Part shown: piece by piece, positions 14,111-22,390 of the stretch
Layout of the letters: each line of letters begins with the position of its first letter
How positions within the stretch are numbered: position 1 is the first letter of the stretch
Source: Candidatus Acetothermia bacterium
Lineage (GTDB): Bacteria; Bipolaricaulota; Bipolaricaulia; RBG-16-55-9; JANLFV01
Assembly (NCBI GenBank): GCA_024653345.1
Contig: JANLFV010000002.1
Location: 147,881 to 211,880, forward strand
Length of the DNA stretch: 64,000 nt
Reading direction: 5' to 3'
The notes under the pieces: generated by a model
The model's database searches: none
What the model was told of the DNA's origin: nothing
What the model saw: only the letters and a program-made list of their open reading frames with translations
Made by a program: the position numbers and the translations under genes

Positions 14111-15108
14111 TTCTCCAGCCTAATCCGCGGGTCCACCCACAGGAGGAGGAGGTCGGCGAGCAGGCTCCCGACCATCAGCACCGCGCTGAAGAAGAGGAGC
14201 CCGGACATGGCCACATACTGGTCCTCTTGGGCCAGGGCCTGCCAATAGGCTCCCTCGACGATCGGCAACTGAAGGACCACTGCCGCGACGAGCGTCCCCT
14301 CGAACATCTGGGGGAGCCAGAAGCCGAGCATGCTCACCAGCGGGGTGAGCGCATTCCGCACGGCGTGCTTGTAGACCACAAGCCTCTCGCGCAGCCCCTT
14401 GGCCCGTGCCGCCTGGATGTAGGGCTCGTCCAGGACATCGAGGAGCTGGCCGCGCATGTAGCGGCTGAGCGAGGCGATGTTCCCCGCCCCAATCACCAGG
14501 ACCGCCGGCCAGAGGTGCCAGAGCAGGTCCTTCACCTTGGCCCAGCTCCAGGCGGCCTCGGCCTGCGCGGGATCGAAGAGCCCGCCCACCCCCAGCCCAT
14601 AGCGCGGCCCCACCTGGAAGATCACTACCAGGGCCCAGAGGAGGACAAGGGCCAGGACGAAGCTGGGGATGGAGAGGCCGATGAACCCGAGCAGGTTGGC
14701 GAGCCGATCGCCGAGGGAGTTCCGGTGGGTCGCAGAGTAGATCCCGAGCGGCAGGGCGAGGAGCCAGGTGCAGAGCATAGTCACCCCGGTGACGACGAAG
14801 GTCCACAGCAGCCTCCCGCTGGAGAACAGGGCCTGGAGGGCCGGCTGGCGCGTGGCGAAGGAGTAGCCGAAATCGAGACGGGTCAGGATGCCCGTGATCC
14901 ACCGCCAATATTGGACATGGAGGGGGGCATCGAGGCCGTAGCGCTCGCGCATCTCCTGGAGCACCTCTCGGGGATAGCTCAGCTCATACTTGGTGAGGAA
15001 GTCGCCCGGGTTGAGCTTGATCACCCCGAACGCGACCACGGAGATAAAGAAGAGCGCCGGGACCATGTAAAGGACCCGGCGCAAGACATAGCCCCACATC
15101 GTCGTCAA
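14107..15108 (-). CDS. Oligopeptide-type ABC transporter permease (DppB/OppB)
   Basis: A 333-aa permease with six membrane segments of the DppB class. The N-terminus YVLRRVLYMVPALFFISVVAF is typical, GLDAPLHVQYWRWI follows, and the EAA loop reads YIQAARAKGLRERLVVYKHA followed by AVRNAL. The C-terminus ends LLLLWVDPRIRLEK as in many family members. It overlaps the binding protein gene upstream and the DppC-like gene downstream by 4 nt each, so the three are translationally coupled. Confidence 0.9.
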   Translation of the reverse strand: MTTMWGYVLRRVLYMVPALFFISVVAFGVIKLNPGDFLTKYELSYPREVLQEMRERYGLDAPLHVQYWRWITGILTRLDFGYSFATRQPALQALFSSGRLLWTFVVTGVTMLCTWLLALPLGIYSATHRNSLGDRLANLLGFIGLSIPSFVLALVLLWALVVIFQVGPRYGLGVGGLFDPAQAEAAWSWAKVKDLLWHLWPAVLVIGAGNIASLSRYMRGQLLDVLDEPYIQAARAKGLRERLVVYKHAVRNALTPLVSMLGFWLPQMFEGTLVAAVVLQLPIVEGAYWQALAQEDQYVAMSGLLFFSAVLMVGSLLADLLLLWVDPRIRLEK

Positions 15109-16838
15109 TCGCGGCGGAAGAGGAGCTCGCTTCCCACCAGCGTCGCGCTGAGGGTCGTCCCGCTGAAGTTCCCTACCCGGTCTTCCCGGTAGGCCTCCAG
15201 CCCCTGGGCATTGTAGAGGAAGATCAGGGGCTGGTTCTCAGCGACGATCGTCTGGAACTGAGCGAGGAGCTCGAACCGCCGGTTCAGATCCGCAGTAGTC
15301 GCCTGCTCTTCCAGGAGGCGATCGACCTCCTTCTGCCAGTCAGGCACGTCCCAGCCGAGGCCGTCGGAGAACTTCCAGAAGTGGAGTTCCCCTTGGGAGG
15401 AGTAGATGTCGCGGAGGAGGTTGGGGTCGCCGCCACCGCCGAGGGAGATCCGCGCCACCTGATAATCGGGCGGGAAGCTCCCGATCAGCCGATCCACGAG
15501 CGTGTTGAAGTTCACCGGGGTGACGGTCACCTTCAGCCCGAGCTTTGTTAAGTCGTCGCTGAAGATCAGCGCGTCACTCGTGAGCACCGACGAGCCCTGG
15601 ACGGTGAGGATGTTGAACTGGACCGGCGCACCGGGCCTGGGGAAGCCGGCGGGGAACTCGCGGACCCCGTCGCCGTCGGTGTCCCTCAGGCCGATCTGAT
15701 CCAGCAGGCTCCGCGCCTGCGCCAGATTGAAGGGGTAGCTGGGAAAGCCCGACTGGTCCCCGATCCAGTAGGTGGAGTCGATCCCGGGGCCGTAGCGCGG
15801 CTCGCCGAGGCCGTTGAGGTTTGTGGAGATCATCGACTCCCGATCGGCGGCGTAGGCCATGGCCTGCCGGAAGCGCAGATCGCGGAAGAGTTGCTGGAGG
15901 TTGGCGTCCGCCACATCCTGGTTGAAGGCGAAGACATTGATGTCGACCGTCCCTGCGGGGCTCACCAGGACGCGAAAGCCGCTGCTCGCGTGGGCCTGGA
16001 TCAAGGGGAGGTCCTCGGCCCGCGGGGGATAGATCTCCGTCTGCCCGTTGATGAACCTGAGCAGCCGGACATTGTCGTCGGAGACGACCGGAATGATGAT
16101 CCGGTCAAGGTAGGGGAGCTGGGTCCCGTTCGGGTCGACCTTCCAGTAGAAGGGGTTCCGCTCGAGGACCACCTGGTGGCCGGGGGTGTAGCTCCTGAGC
16201 TTGAACGGTCCGAGGCCAGCGATCTTCTCCGGCGCCGTGTCGACCCCCCAGGCGCGGTTGAACTCCCCGGAGGCTACGGCATCGGCCAGAAGGTGCTTCG
16301 GCAGGATCGGGACGGAGGCCAGGAGGCTCAACAGCCCGGGGACGGCGACGGGCGTGGTGATCCGGACTCGGCTCGCATCGAGCGCCTCGACGGTGGGGAA
16401 GGCCCCGGCGACGCGCCAAGAGGCCTTGTTGCTCTGGACAGCGGGGTTGAAGAGGACATCGTTGAAGGTGAAGACCACATCCTCTGCCGTCACCGCCACG
16501 CCGTCGGAGAACCTGATTCCCTCTCGCAGGACGAGCGTGATCGACCGCTCATCGGCCGAGATCTCGTAGGACTCCGCGACAGCCGGGCTTCCGTCGGCCT
16601 CGACTAGCGGGGCGTTGAGGAGCGCGGTGACCGCGTTCGAGCTGTTCTCCTGCTCGACGATCGGGTTGAAGGTCTTCGGGTTATCGATGTTGTCGATCGT
16701 CACGGACCCGCCCCGCCGGCCGAGCCCATCGGGCAGGCTCTCCAAGGGCAGGACGAGGAAGTTGGTCGTCTGCTGCGCGGGGAGGCTCACTCCTACCAGC
16801 GCGAGTGACAGGATCAAGAGAAGCGTTAGCTTGCGCAT
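15105..16838 (-). CDS. ABC transporter substrate-binding protein, family 5
   Basis: A 577-aa extracytoplasmic binding protein of the OppA/DppA class (SBP_bac_5). It has a signal peptide (LLLILSLALVGVSLPAQ) and the hallmark opening TIDNIDNPKTFNPIVEQENS. LREGIRFSDGVAVTAEDVVF near residue 128 is close to the family signature, and RQAMAYAADRESMI near 325 is equally typical. The N-terminal cysteine of a lipoprotein is absent, so it may be free or anchored otherwise. The substrate may be peptide, nickel chelate or sugar; it cannot be told from sequence alone. Coupled to the permease genes. Confidence 0.88.
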   Translation of the reverse strand: MRKLTLLLILSLALVGVSLPAQQTTNFLVLPLESLPDGLGRRGGSVTIDNIDNPKTFNPIVEQENSSNAVTALLNAPLVEADGSPAVAESYEISADERSITLVLREGIRFSDGVAVTAEDVVFTFNDVLFNPAVQSNKASWRVAGAFPTVEALDASRVRITTPVAVPGLLSLLASVPILPKHLLADAVASGEFNRAWGVDTAPEKIAGLGPFKLRSYTPGHQVVLERNPFYWKVDPNGTQLPYLDRIIIPVVSDDNVRLLRFINGQTEIYPPRAEDLPLIQAHASSGFRVLVSPAGTVDINVFAFNQDVADANLQQLFRDLRFRQAMAYAADRESMISTNLNGLGEPRYGPGIDSTYWIGDQSGFPSYPFNLAQARSLLDQIGLRDTDGDGVREFPAGFPRPGAPVQFNILTVQGSSVLTSDALIFSDDLTKLGLKVTVTPVNFNTLVDRLIGSFPPDYQVARISLGGGGDPNLLRDIYSSQGELHFWKFSDGLGWDVPDWQKEVDRLLEEQATTADLNRRFELLAQFQTIVAENQPLIFLYNAQGLEAYREDRVGNFSGTTLSATLVGSELLFRRD

Positions 16839-16853
16839 CTTTCCCCTCCCTTC

Positions 16854-17801
16854 CTAGCGGCCTGGGCCGGGCTGGAAGCGCGGTCGCCCGCCCCCACCGA
16901 GTGGCCCAGCGGGGGCCTTGAACGAGATCCCGCCCAGCTCCTCCTTGGCTAGCCTGACTGCCGAGCCGGTGGCCAAGGTTGCCCGGACCTTCCCATCCCC
17001 GTCAGGGGTCACGATCCCCGAGACTCGATCGCCGATCCGGAGGACGACCACATCGGGGTCATCGAAGGTGATCTGGGCCAGGTCAGCTACGGCGAGGGGG
17101 TGGCTCCCGAAGATCGTCGAGACCAGGGTGAAGGTCTGGTTCTCGATGGTTCCGCTCAGGACTTCCCCGTCCGGGAAGACGAGGAGGTCGAACTTCTGGA
17201 GCCCTTGGATGATCGCTTGGAAGAGGGCGCTCCCTTGCAGCCCGCTGAAGAGCGGGAAGAGGCTGCTCTGGGCCTGCCGGACCTGGGCCTCGCTCGGCGG
17301 GTTCGCCCCCGGCTGCTCGGGCGGGGCAGGCATCTCCGGCCGCTCGACCTTGAAGATGATCCCCCGGAGTTGGTCGACCGAGAGGGCCGCGCTCTCGCTC
17401 GTGGGGAGCACCAAAGTGATGGAGCTGGCTTGCAGGGCCCCTTGGACCTGGCTCCCGTCCTTGAGGTAGACCTGGGCGACGGGGTTCGCCTCCTGAGTCG
17501 TTCCCGCTGCCGGCCAGGCGATCAGGAGGATCTGGTCCCGCGCTAGCGTCCGGCTACCGATGGTGAATTGCTGCTCCTGGACTGCCCCGCTCGCCAGGCC
17601 CCCGTTCTGGAGGAGGATCAAGTCCCCGGCCTCCAGGGCATGGAAGAGCTCGAAGAACGCCATCCGCGGTCCGCCGACGAAGAGCTGCACGGACACCGTG
17701 CTCTCGGCCTCGGTCTGGCCGAACGAGGCCGTCCCTCCCAGCCCGGCGGATACTGCCAACACCGCGAGAAGTAGCATGATCTTTTGGAACATGTTCGTCA
17801 T
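16854..17801 (-). CDS. Secreted repeat protein of unknown function
   Basis: A 315-aa protein with a signal peptide (KIMLLLAVLAVSAGLGGTAS) and no known domain that I recognise. It appears to contain four related beta-rich modules in two pairs. Each has a G-x-V/L-x-x-x-x-F-T-L-x-S start and a QLxxIxF/DLAQITF end, e.g. GAVQEQQFTIGSRTLARDQI and GTIENQTFTLVSTIFGSHPL. This recalls small barrel (SH3- or Lsm-like) units. A Pro-rich linker (PEMPAPPEQPGANPPSEA) separates the halves, and the tail is Gly/Pro/Arg-rich. The start may be ATG 17801 or ATG 17792 (better AAGGAG spacing). It lies 15 nt upstream of the binding-protein gene, so it is probably part of the import operon. Confidence 0.6.
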   Translation of the reverse strand: MTNMFQKIMLLLAVLAVSAGLGGTASFGQTEAESTVSVQLFVGGPRMAFFELFHALEAGDLILLQNGGLASGAVQEQQFTIGSRTLARDQILLIAWPAAGTTQEANPVAQVYLKDGSQVQGALQASSITLVLPTSESAALSVDQLRGIIFKVERPEMPAPPEQPGANPPSEAQVRQAQSSLFPLFSGLQGSALFQAIIQGLQKFDLLVFPDGEVLSGTIENQTFTLVSTIFGSHPLAVADLAQITFDDPDVVVLRIGDRVSGIVTPDGDGKVRATLATGSAVRLAKEELGGISFKAPAGPLGGGGRPRFQPGPGR

Positions 17802-18049
17802 TCTCCTTTCCTACTCAGCTTCCGCACTTCGTGACCTTGCTCTTCGACCGCCGCGCGGCTGGAACCTAACGATCGCCGCTGAGCAGTCCCTGACCGACTC
17901 CCGTTTCTATACATCTTCTCTCAGCTCCTTTCTCTGGGGACTCCTCTTCCCCGGCGCTCTTCAGAGGGCAGCATACCGGTTGAATGTGAACATCCTGTGC
18001 AAGCGAGGTGGAGGCTTGACGAATTAGGGTCATCGTAGTTCTACCAGGC
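17802..18049. other. Intergenic region upstream of import operon
   Basis: About 250 bp between two minus-strand genes. It must hold the promoter of the 17801-to-11595 operon on the minus strand, but no clear -35/-10 pair was found. No terminator-like hairpin and no convincing small ORF are visible. Confidence 0.35.
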
Positions 18050-18451
18050 TCAGAACTCGAGCGATAGCTCGGCCTCGAAGGAGAAGCGCTTCGGCACACT
18101 CCGGTGGCCCTGGCGGTCGACTAGTGTCACCTCCAGCGTGACCCGCTGGGGGAGGATCGTGAAGACGTAGAACTGGAAGCTCCCTTCCTTCTGGCCCCGG
18201 ACCTCCGGGTCGAAGCTGAACGACTCGAAGGCTTGCGCTTCAATCACCTTGAACTCAGCCAAGACGATGTCGCCCTCTCTGTCGCGGAACTTCACCGTCC
18301 CCAGAACCTCGCTGCCGTCGGCATCGATCTTCTCAGGGAACTCGATCGCGACTATCTCCGGCCTCGTCGGGGTCGTGGTGGAAACCAGAGTTACGACGAG
18401 TATGGCCCCGACCAAGAGCCCGAGCAAGATCAGACCGGTTGAGAGATTCAT
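18050..18451 (-). CDS. Membrane-anchored Ig-like domain protein
   Basis: A 133-aa protein with one N-terminal membrane anchor (GLILLGLLVGAILVVTLVS) and a single beta-sandwich-like domain. That domain clearly resembles the third Ig-like module of the CAP-domain protein at 50569. Both share V-x-F-x-D-x-x-G-D-I-V-x-A, SFDP-x-V-x-G-x-x-x-GSF-x-F, EVTL-x-D-x-x-G, and P-x-RFS. It is therefore a member of a lineage-specific extracytoplasmic domain family. The ATG overlaps the preceding small gene by ATGA. The function is unknown; binding or adhesion is a guess. Confidence 0.62.
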   Translation of the reverse strand: MNLSTGLILLGLLVGAILVVTLVSTTTPTRPEIVAIEFPEKIDADGSEVLGTVKFRDREGDIVLAEFKVIEAQAFESFSFDPEVRGQKEGSFQFYVFTILPQRVTLEVTLVDRQGHRSVPKRFSFEAELSLEF

Positions 18452-18645
18452 CTCTTCCTCCCCGCCCTCTCTGCCTCGCCCCGATCACGAGGGAGTTGCT
18501 CGCCTCTCCAGGTCTGATAGACAGGCACGACCCTCGGGCTCGGGGGTAGAACCCGGGCGAGGATCGTCTGACTCCAGGCCGTCAGGGCGCGCGCAGCTCT
18601 CCGCTTCAACTCCAGCCTCATCTTGTTCACTTTCCTGGTGGCCAT
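18448..18645 (-). CDS. Small basic protein, unknown
   Basis: A 65-aa basic, non-secreted protein. The start ATG 18645 has GGAGGTG 6 nt upstream, and the stop overlaps the next gene by ATGA; both argue that it is real. The N-terminus MATRKVNKMRLELKRRAARA is helical and positively charged. No domain is recognised. It could be a coupling peptide for the downstream membrane protein. A very strong hairpin lies just upstream at 18669-18708. Confidence 0.5.
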   Translation of the reverse strand: MATRKVNKMRLELKRRAARALTAWSQTILARVLPPSPRVVPVYQTWRGEQLPRDRGEAERAGRKR

Positions 18646-18668
18646 CGGTTTCACCTCCGTCGATTCCT

Positions 18669-18708
18669 GTTCGAGAGGAGGGCTAAGGGGCCAGCCCTCC
18701 TCTCGAAC
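18669..18708. terminator. Perfect 16-bp hairpin between small genes
   Basis: GTTCGAGAGGAGGGCT, 8-nt loop, then its exact complement. It lies between the minus-strand genes ending at 18787 and starting at 18645. No U-run follows, so it may be a terminator of non-classical type, an mRNA stabiliser, or an attenuator. Confidence 0.55.
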
Positions 18709-18786
18709 TTCAGCCAGCTCTGACCAGACCTTGCTCGGTCTGCAACTGGCCGCTCCTAGGGTGAGGGGACGGTGGTGGAGCGATCA

Positions 18787-19230
18787 TCACCATCCGGCCC
18801 GCGGGCCGCGCCCGCGGAAGCCCCGCGGTCCCCAGCCGAGCCACTGGTGTCCTCCGATCTGCTGCTTCATCCAGGCGGCCTGCTCCTGGGTGATCTTGCC
18901 CTGCCCCAGGGCCTCATCGATCATCCCGAGCAGCGCCTGGCTCGCGGAGATCCGCTGCTTTAGCCGCTCGGCCTGCTCTTGGGTGATGAAGCCTTGGGCA
19001 ACGGCCTCGTCGATCATCTGGAGGCGGGCTTGAGTGATCGCCTCCAGGAGCTTTGCCTCGCTCACCCCGAGGTTGGCTGCCACTCGGCTGAGGAAGGTCC
19101 CAGATGGTAGGGTGGTAGTCGTTCCCTGCTCGCCCGATCCCTGCCCCTGGGCCAGGGCCCAGCCCACGACGGCTGCGGCGATGAGGATCCCCACAAGACC
19201 GCCGGCCAGTAAGCCTTTCCTCTTGCTCAT
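18787..19230 (-). CDS. Membrane-anchored helical protein, DUF2680-like
   Basis: A 147-aa protein with an N-terminal anchor or signal (LLAGGLVGILIAAAVVGWALA), a Thr/Ser linker, then helices with a repeated pattern: MIDEAVAQGFITQEQAERLK and MIDEALGQGKITQEQAAWMK. This alternation with LSRVAANLGVSEAKLLEAI is like DUF2680-type (YckD-like) exported proteins. The C-terminus is Gly/Arg/Trp-rich. ATG 19230 has AAAGGAG upstream at good spacing. A TATACT -10-like box is at 19285-19290 on the minus strand, without a convincing -35. The role is unknown, perhaps envelope stress. Confidence 0.6.
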   Translation of the reverse strand: MSKRKGLLAGGLVGILIAAAVVGWALAQGQGSGEQGTTTTLPSGTFLSRVAANLGVSEAKLLEAITQARLQMIDEAVAQGFITQEQAERLKQRISASQALLGMIDEALGQGKITQEQAAWMKQQIGGHQWLGWGPRGFRGRGPRAGW

Positions 19231-19369
19231 CTTCTCTCAACTCCTTTCTCGCGCTCATCCGGCGACCCGCCGGATTTCGAGGACAGTATAAGAAACGGAT
19301 GTGGAGATCTGATGGAGAAGATGTCGAAAGCCTATGAAAAGGGGCGGCGCGGTGCAGGCAAGAGCCCTC

Positions 19370-21061
19370 CTAGAGCCTTCCGGAGCGGAGGATCGCAAGG
19401 ACCAGCCAGAGGCCAAGGAGCCCAGCGAGGCCGAAGCCGAGGAAGCCAAACAGCGGGAGGCCCCAGAGCTTCGGACCGACATCAAGCTGCATCACCAACG
19501 AGGAGCCGACGATGAGGGCCGCGACGATCAGGGCGAAGGCCAGCCGGTTGCTGGCGCGATCGATCTCCCGGATCAGGCGGTCAAGCCCCAGATGCTCGAA
19601 CTGGACCTTGAGCTTCCCGCGCCGGAGCCTTCCCAATATCGAGCGCATCTCCCCAGGCAGCTCCTGGAACAACCGCTGGGTCTCCTCTAGGGCCGCCGCC
19701 CAGTCGCGGAGTTGGCGCTGCATGACCTTGCGACGGAAGGCGAGTCGCTCCAGATAGGGCTGAGCGACCGCGAGCATCTCGAACCCCGGTTCCAGGAGCC
19801 TTCCCACCCCATCAGCGAGCACCAGGGCCTTCCCCATCATCGCCAGGCTCGGAGGGAGTCGAAGATGATGCTCCCGGACGAGGGCCATCAGCTCATCGAG
19901 AAGCCGACCCAGGTCGAGCCCAGCCAGCGGTATCCTAGAATAGCGGTCGAGCAAGTCCGCTAGGTCAGATTGGAAAGCCAAGAGGCCGACCTGCTCGTGC
20001 CCATCGCCATCGAGGCCCCCGAGCTCTCGCAGCGTCCGGACGAGCCCATCGAGGTCTCCGCGGGCGACCGCGAGGATGAGCTGACCCACCCGCTCGCGGA
20101 GCTGGGGGTCGAGCCGCCCGACCATCCCGAAGTCGAGCGGGGCGATGACATTCCCCTCGAGGACCAGGATGTTCCCCGGGTGGGGATCGGCGTGGAAGAG
20201 GCCGTGCTCGAAGATCTGCTTCAGGATGGCATTGGCCCCGTTGAGGGCCACCTGGTGCCGATCGAGCCCGGCCCGCTCTAGCCCCTCCAGGTCGGTGATC
20301 TTGACCCCCCCGATCCTCTCCATCGTCAGGACCTCGGGGGCGGTATACTCCCAGAAGACCCTGGGGATGTAGACCGTCGGGTCATCGGAGAAATTCCGGC
20401 GGAAGAGCTCGATGTTCCGCCCCTCGCGGACGAAGTCCAGCTCCCGCCTCAGGGTCTTGGCGAACTCCCGGACCAGGCCCGGAGGGTCGAACGGCTCGCT
20501 CTCGGGAACGTGGCGGGCGAGGAACTGGGCCAAGTCCTCTAGAATGATTAGGTCGGCGCGGATCGTCTCGCGGATCCCCGGCCGCTGGACCTTGACCGCC
20601 ACCTCGGTCCCGTCCTTGAGGACCGCGCGGTGGACCTGGGCGAGCGAGGCCGCGGCGAGCGGCTCCTCCGCGAACTCGCGGAAGGCCTCTTCCAAGGGGC
20701 GGCCGAGCTGCTCTTGGACCTTCCTCTCGATTTGGATGAACGGGACCGGCGCGGCCTCGTCCTGAAGCTTGGCTAGTTCGGCAGTGTATTCCGATGGGAG
20801 GAGGTCGGGCCGGAGGCTGAGGAGCTGCCCGAGCTTGATGAAGGCCGGGCCGAGCTCCTCAAAGGCCAGCCTCAGCCGCTCAGGCCTCGAGAGGTCCTCT
20901 AGCTCCCGGACTGCCCTCAGCCGCGGGAGCCGCCCGAGCAGGGGGTGGCAGACCCGGAGCCTCCCCAGCAGGTCGCCGAAGCCGTATTTGATGAGGACCG
21001 CCAGGATCTGGCGGTAGCGTCGGAGGCCGGAGTAGGCCCGCGGGAGCCGGGTGAGGCGCAT
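19370..21061 (-). CDS. ABC1 kinase family protein (UbiB/AarF-like)
   Basis: A 563-aa atypical kinase. The diagnostic KxGQ motif is IKLGQLLSLRPDLLP near residue 75-88. The A-rich loop is LAAASLAQVHRA, the nucleotide-binding lysine lies in VAVKVQRPG, and GLFHADPHPGNILV and LDFGMVG form the catalytic and metal-binding segments. Two hydrophobic segments at the C-terminus anchor it in the membrane. Relatives support isoprenoid quinone synthesis or lipid distribution. It starts at 21061 in a TAATG overlap with the phasin-like gene, a pairing seen with other bacterial ABC1 kinases. No ubiquinone genes are nearby. Confidence 0.85.
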   Translation of the reverse strand: MRLTRLPRAYSGLRRYRQILAVLIKYGFGDLLGRLRVCHPLLGRLPRLRAVRELEDLSRPERLRLAFEELGPAFIKLGQLLSLRPDLLPSEYTAELAKLQDEAAPVPFIQIERKVQEQLGRPLEEAFREFAEEPLAAASLAQVHRAVLKDGTEVAVKVQRPGIRETIRADLIILEDLAQFLARHVPESEPFDPPGLVREFAKTLRRELDFVREGRNIELFRRNFSDDPTVYIPRVFWEYTAPEVLTMERIGGVKITDLEGLERAGLDRHQVALNGANAILKQIFEHGLFHADPHPGNILVLEGNVIAPLDFGMVGRLDPQLRERVGQLILAVARGDLDGLVRTLRELGGLDGDGHEQVGLLAFQSDLADLLDRYSRIPLAGLDLGRLLDELMALVREHHLRLPPSLAMMGKALVLADGVGRLLEPGFEMLAVAQPYLERLAFRRKVMQRQLRDWAAALEETQRLFQELPGEMRSILGRLRRGKLKVQFEHLGLDRLIREIDRASNRLAFALIVAALIVGSSLVMQLDVGPKLWGLPLFGFLGFGLAGLLGLWLVLAILRSGRL

Positions 21062-21342
21062 TACTTGAGCTTCTTCTCCAGGGCCGCGAGCCGCTCCTCA
21101 ATCCGCGCGAGGTCGGCCTTGGTCGGGAGCCCGAGCTCGCCCACCACGCGCGCGATAGTCGCCCGGAGCCGCTCCTCGGCCCTCTTCCCGGCCGCGAGGA
21201 GCTCATCGATCGCCACCTCTCGCTCCTTCTGGACCTGCTCGCCCCGCTTGATCAGCTCATCGACGAGGCTCGTGACCCTCTCCCGGGTCAGGTCGAGGGC
21301 CCCCAGCCCGAGGAGCAGCCCTTCCCTCAGTAGCGCCATCAT
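21061..21342 (-). CDS. Phasin-like coiled-coil protein
   Basis: About 94 aa from ATG 21342, which follows AAGGAGGTGAG; the longer upstream frame has no ribosome site. A short hydrophobic start (REGLLLGLGALDLTRERV) is followed by a long amphipathic helix with heptads (ELIKRGEQVQKEREVAIDEL) and a second coiled coil at the end (LARIEERLAALEKKLK). This is the layout of phasin/PhaF-like small proteins commonly encoded beside ABC1 kinases. It is coupled to the kinase gene and may act as its membrane-surface partner. Confidence 0.65.
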   Translation of the reverse strand: MMALLREGLLLGLGALDLTRERVTSLVDELIKRGEQVQKEREVAIDELLAAGKRAEERLRATIARVVGELGLPTKADLARIEERLAALEKKLK

Positions 21343-21483
21343 CGGTCTCACCTCCTTCGCTATTATGCTCGGCGGCCATGTCCATGACCAGGGCCGCCAC
21401 ATTATGACCAAGCCCATGGCCCCGTGGAGCTGAGCTGCGGGCCTCGCCGCCTGGCAGCAAGGCCGTCCTCAAGGGGTAAAGGC

Positions 21484-21514
21484 CCACCCGGCCGGGAGGG
21501 GACCGGCCGGGTGG
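21484..21514 (-). terminator. Terminator-like hairpin after LolA-like gene
   Basis: A perfect 12-bp stem (CCACCCGGCCGG and complement) with a 7-nt loop, 34 nt beyond the stop of the minus-strand operon ending at 21548. Only a short TTT follows on the minus strand. Confidence 0.6.
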
Positions 21515-21547
21515 AGAGAGTAGGGCCAAGGAGGAGGCTCAGAGCGG

Positions 21548-22390
21548 CTAGAACCCCCAGAGGGAGGGCTCGAAGTTGGGCAGATTCTGCGGCTCGAAGA
21601 GCTCATCAGGCAATGCCTCTGTCGGCCGCCGCCGCTCGAGGAAGCTGATCGTGGTCGAGTTGTTGTTTAGAAGATCCTTAGAGATCATCACATCGGCGAC
21701 GGTCTTCCCCTCGAACTCCCCGAGCTTGAGGACCTCCATCGTCCGCTCGAGGTTCCCCGCGTCGCTATACTCCTCGGCCTTGAGTGAGATCCAACTGGCC
21801 TTGTCCACCCACATCTTCCCCGTGGGGTAGTCGACCTCGGCCTCCGGCTTGGCGGTGAGTTTGAGAAGATAGCAGTCACGGGCTTGGCCGTCAATCGCCA
21901 CCGGCTCCTCGCCGATGAGCTCGGCCGTGTAATCGTCGGCCATTTTCCGCTCCCCGACCTGGCGGTAGGAGAAGGTGCTCCCGGCGAAGGAGCCGCTCCG
22001 CTCCTCCTCACTCACCAGTTCCTTGACCATGCCCAGAGCGGGGAGGTAGAGCCAGAGCTGGGCACTCTGCCCCTCAGGCTTGATGCTGAGAAAGATCGTC
22101 CCGTGCACATCGTCCGGCTCCTTGAAGTAGACGAGCGACTTCTCCGGCTGGCCCTCGGCCTTCTTGCTCAGCCCGCCGAAGATGTTGTAAGCCGTGGTCC
22201 CGTCGGAGTAGCTATTATCGAAGCGGATCAGCGAGATGAGGTCCCCGCCCATGACGATGTCCTGCTGCTCATCGACCTTCTTGAGGATCGCCTCCCCCGT
22301 CAATTGGCCGGAGGAGTAGAAAGCCGTCCCGATCAGCCAGGCTCCCAAGAGGAGCGCTAGTCCCGCGATTAGGCTAAGTCTTCCCTTCAT
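21548..22390 (-). CDS. Outer-membrane lipoprotein-sorting-like protein (LolA fold)
   Basis: About 280 aa with a signal sequence (LSLIAGLALLLGAWLIGTAF). The mature part begins TGEAILKKVDEQQDIVMGGD and contains LVYFKEPDDVHGTIFL and LWLYLPALGMVKEL, which are typical of the LolA/LolB-fold 'outer membrane lipoprotein-sorting' proteins encoded beside RND/MMPL exporters. It likely receives a hydrophobic cargo from the pump. The start is set at ATG 22390, which follows AAAGGAGG; the gene then overlaps the pump's 3' end by 17 nt. It ends at a strong hairpin. Confidence 0.78.
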   Translation of the reverse strand: MKGRLSLIAGLALLLGAWLIGTAFYSSGQLTGEAILKKVDEQQDIVMGGDLISLIRFDNSYSDGTTAYNIFGGLSKKAEGQPEKSLVYFKEPDDVHGTIFLSIKPEGQSAQLWLYLPALGMVKELVSEEERSGSFAGSTFSYRQVGERKMADDYTAELIGEEPVAIDGQARDCYLLKLTAKPEAEVDYPTGKMWVDKASWISLKAEEYSDAGNLERTMEVLKLGEFEGKTVADVMISKDLLNNNSTTISFLERRRPTEALPDELFEPQNLPNFEPSLWGF

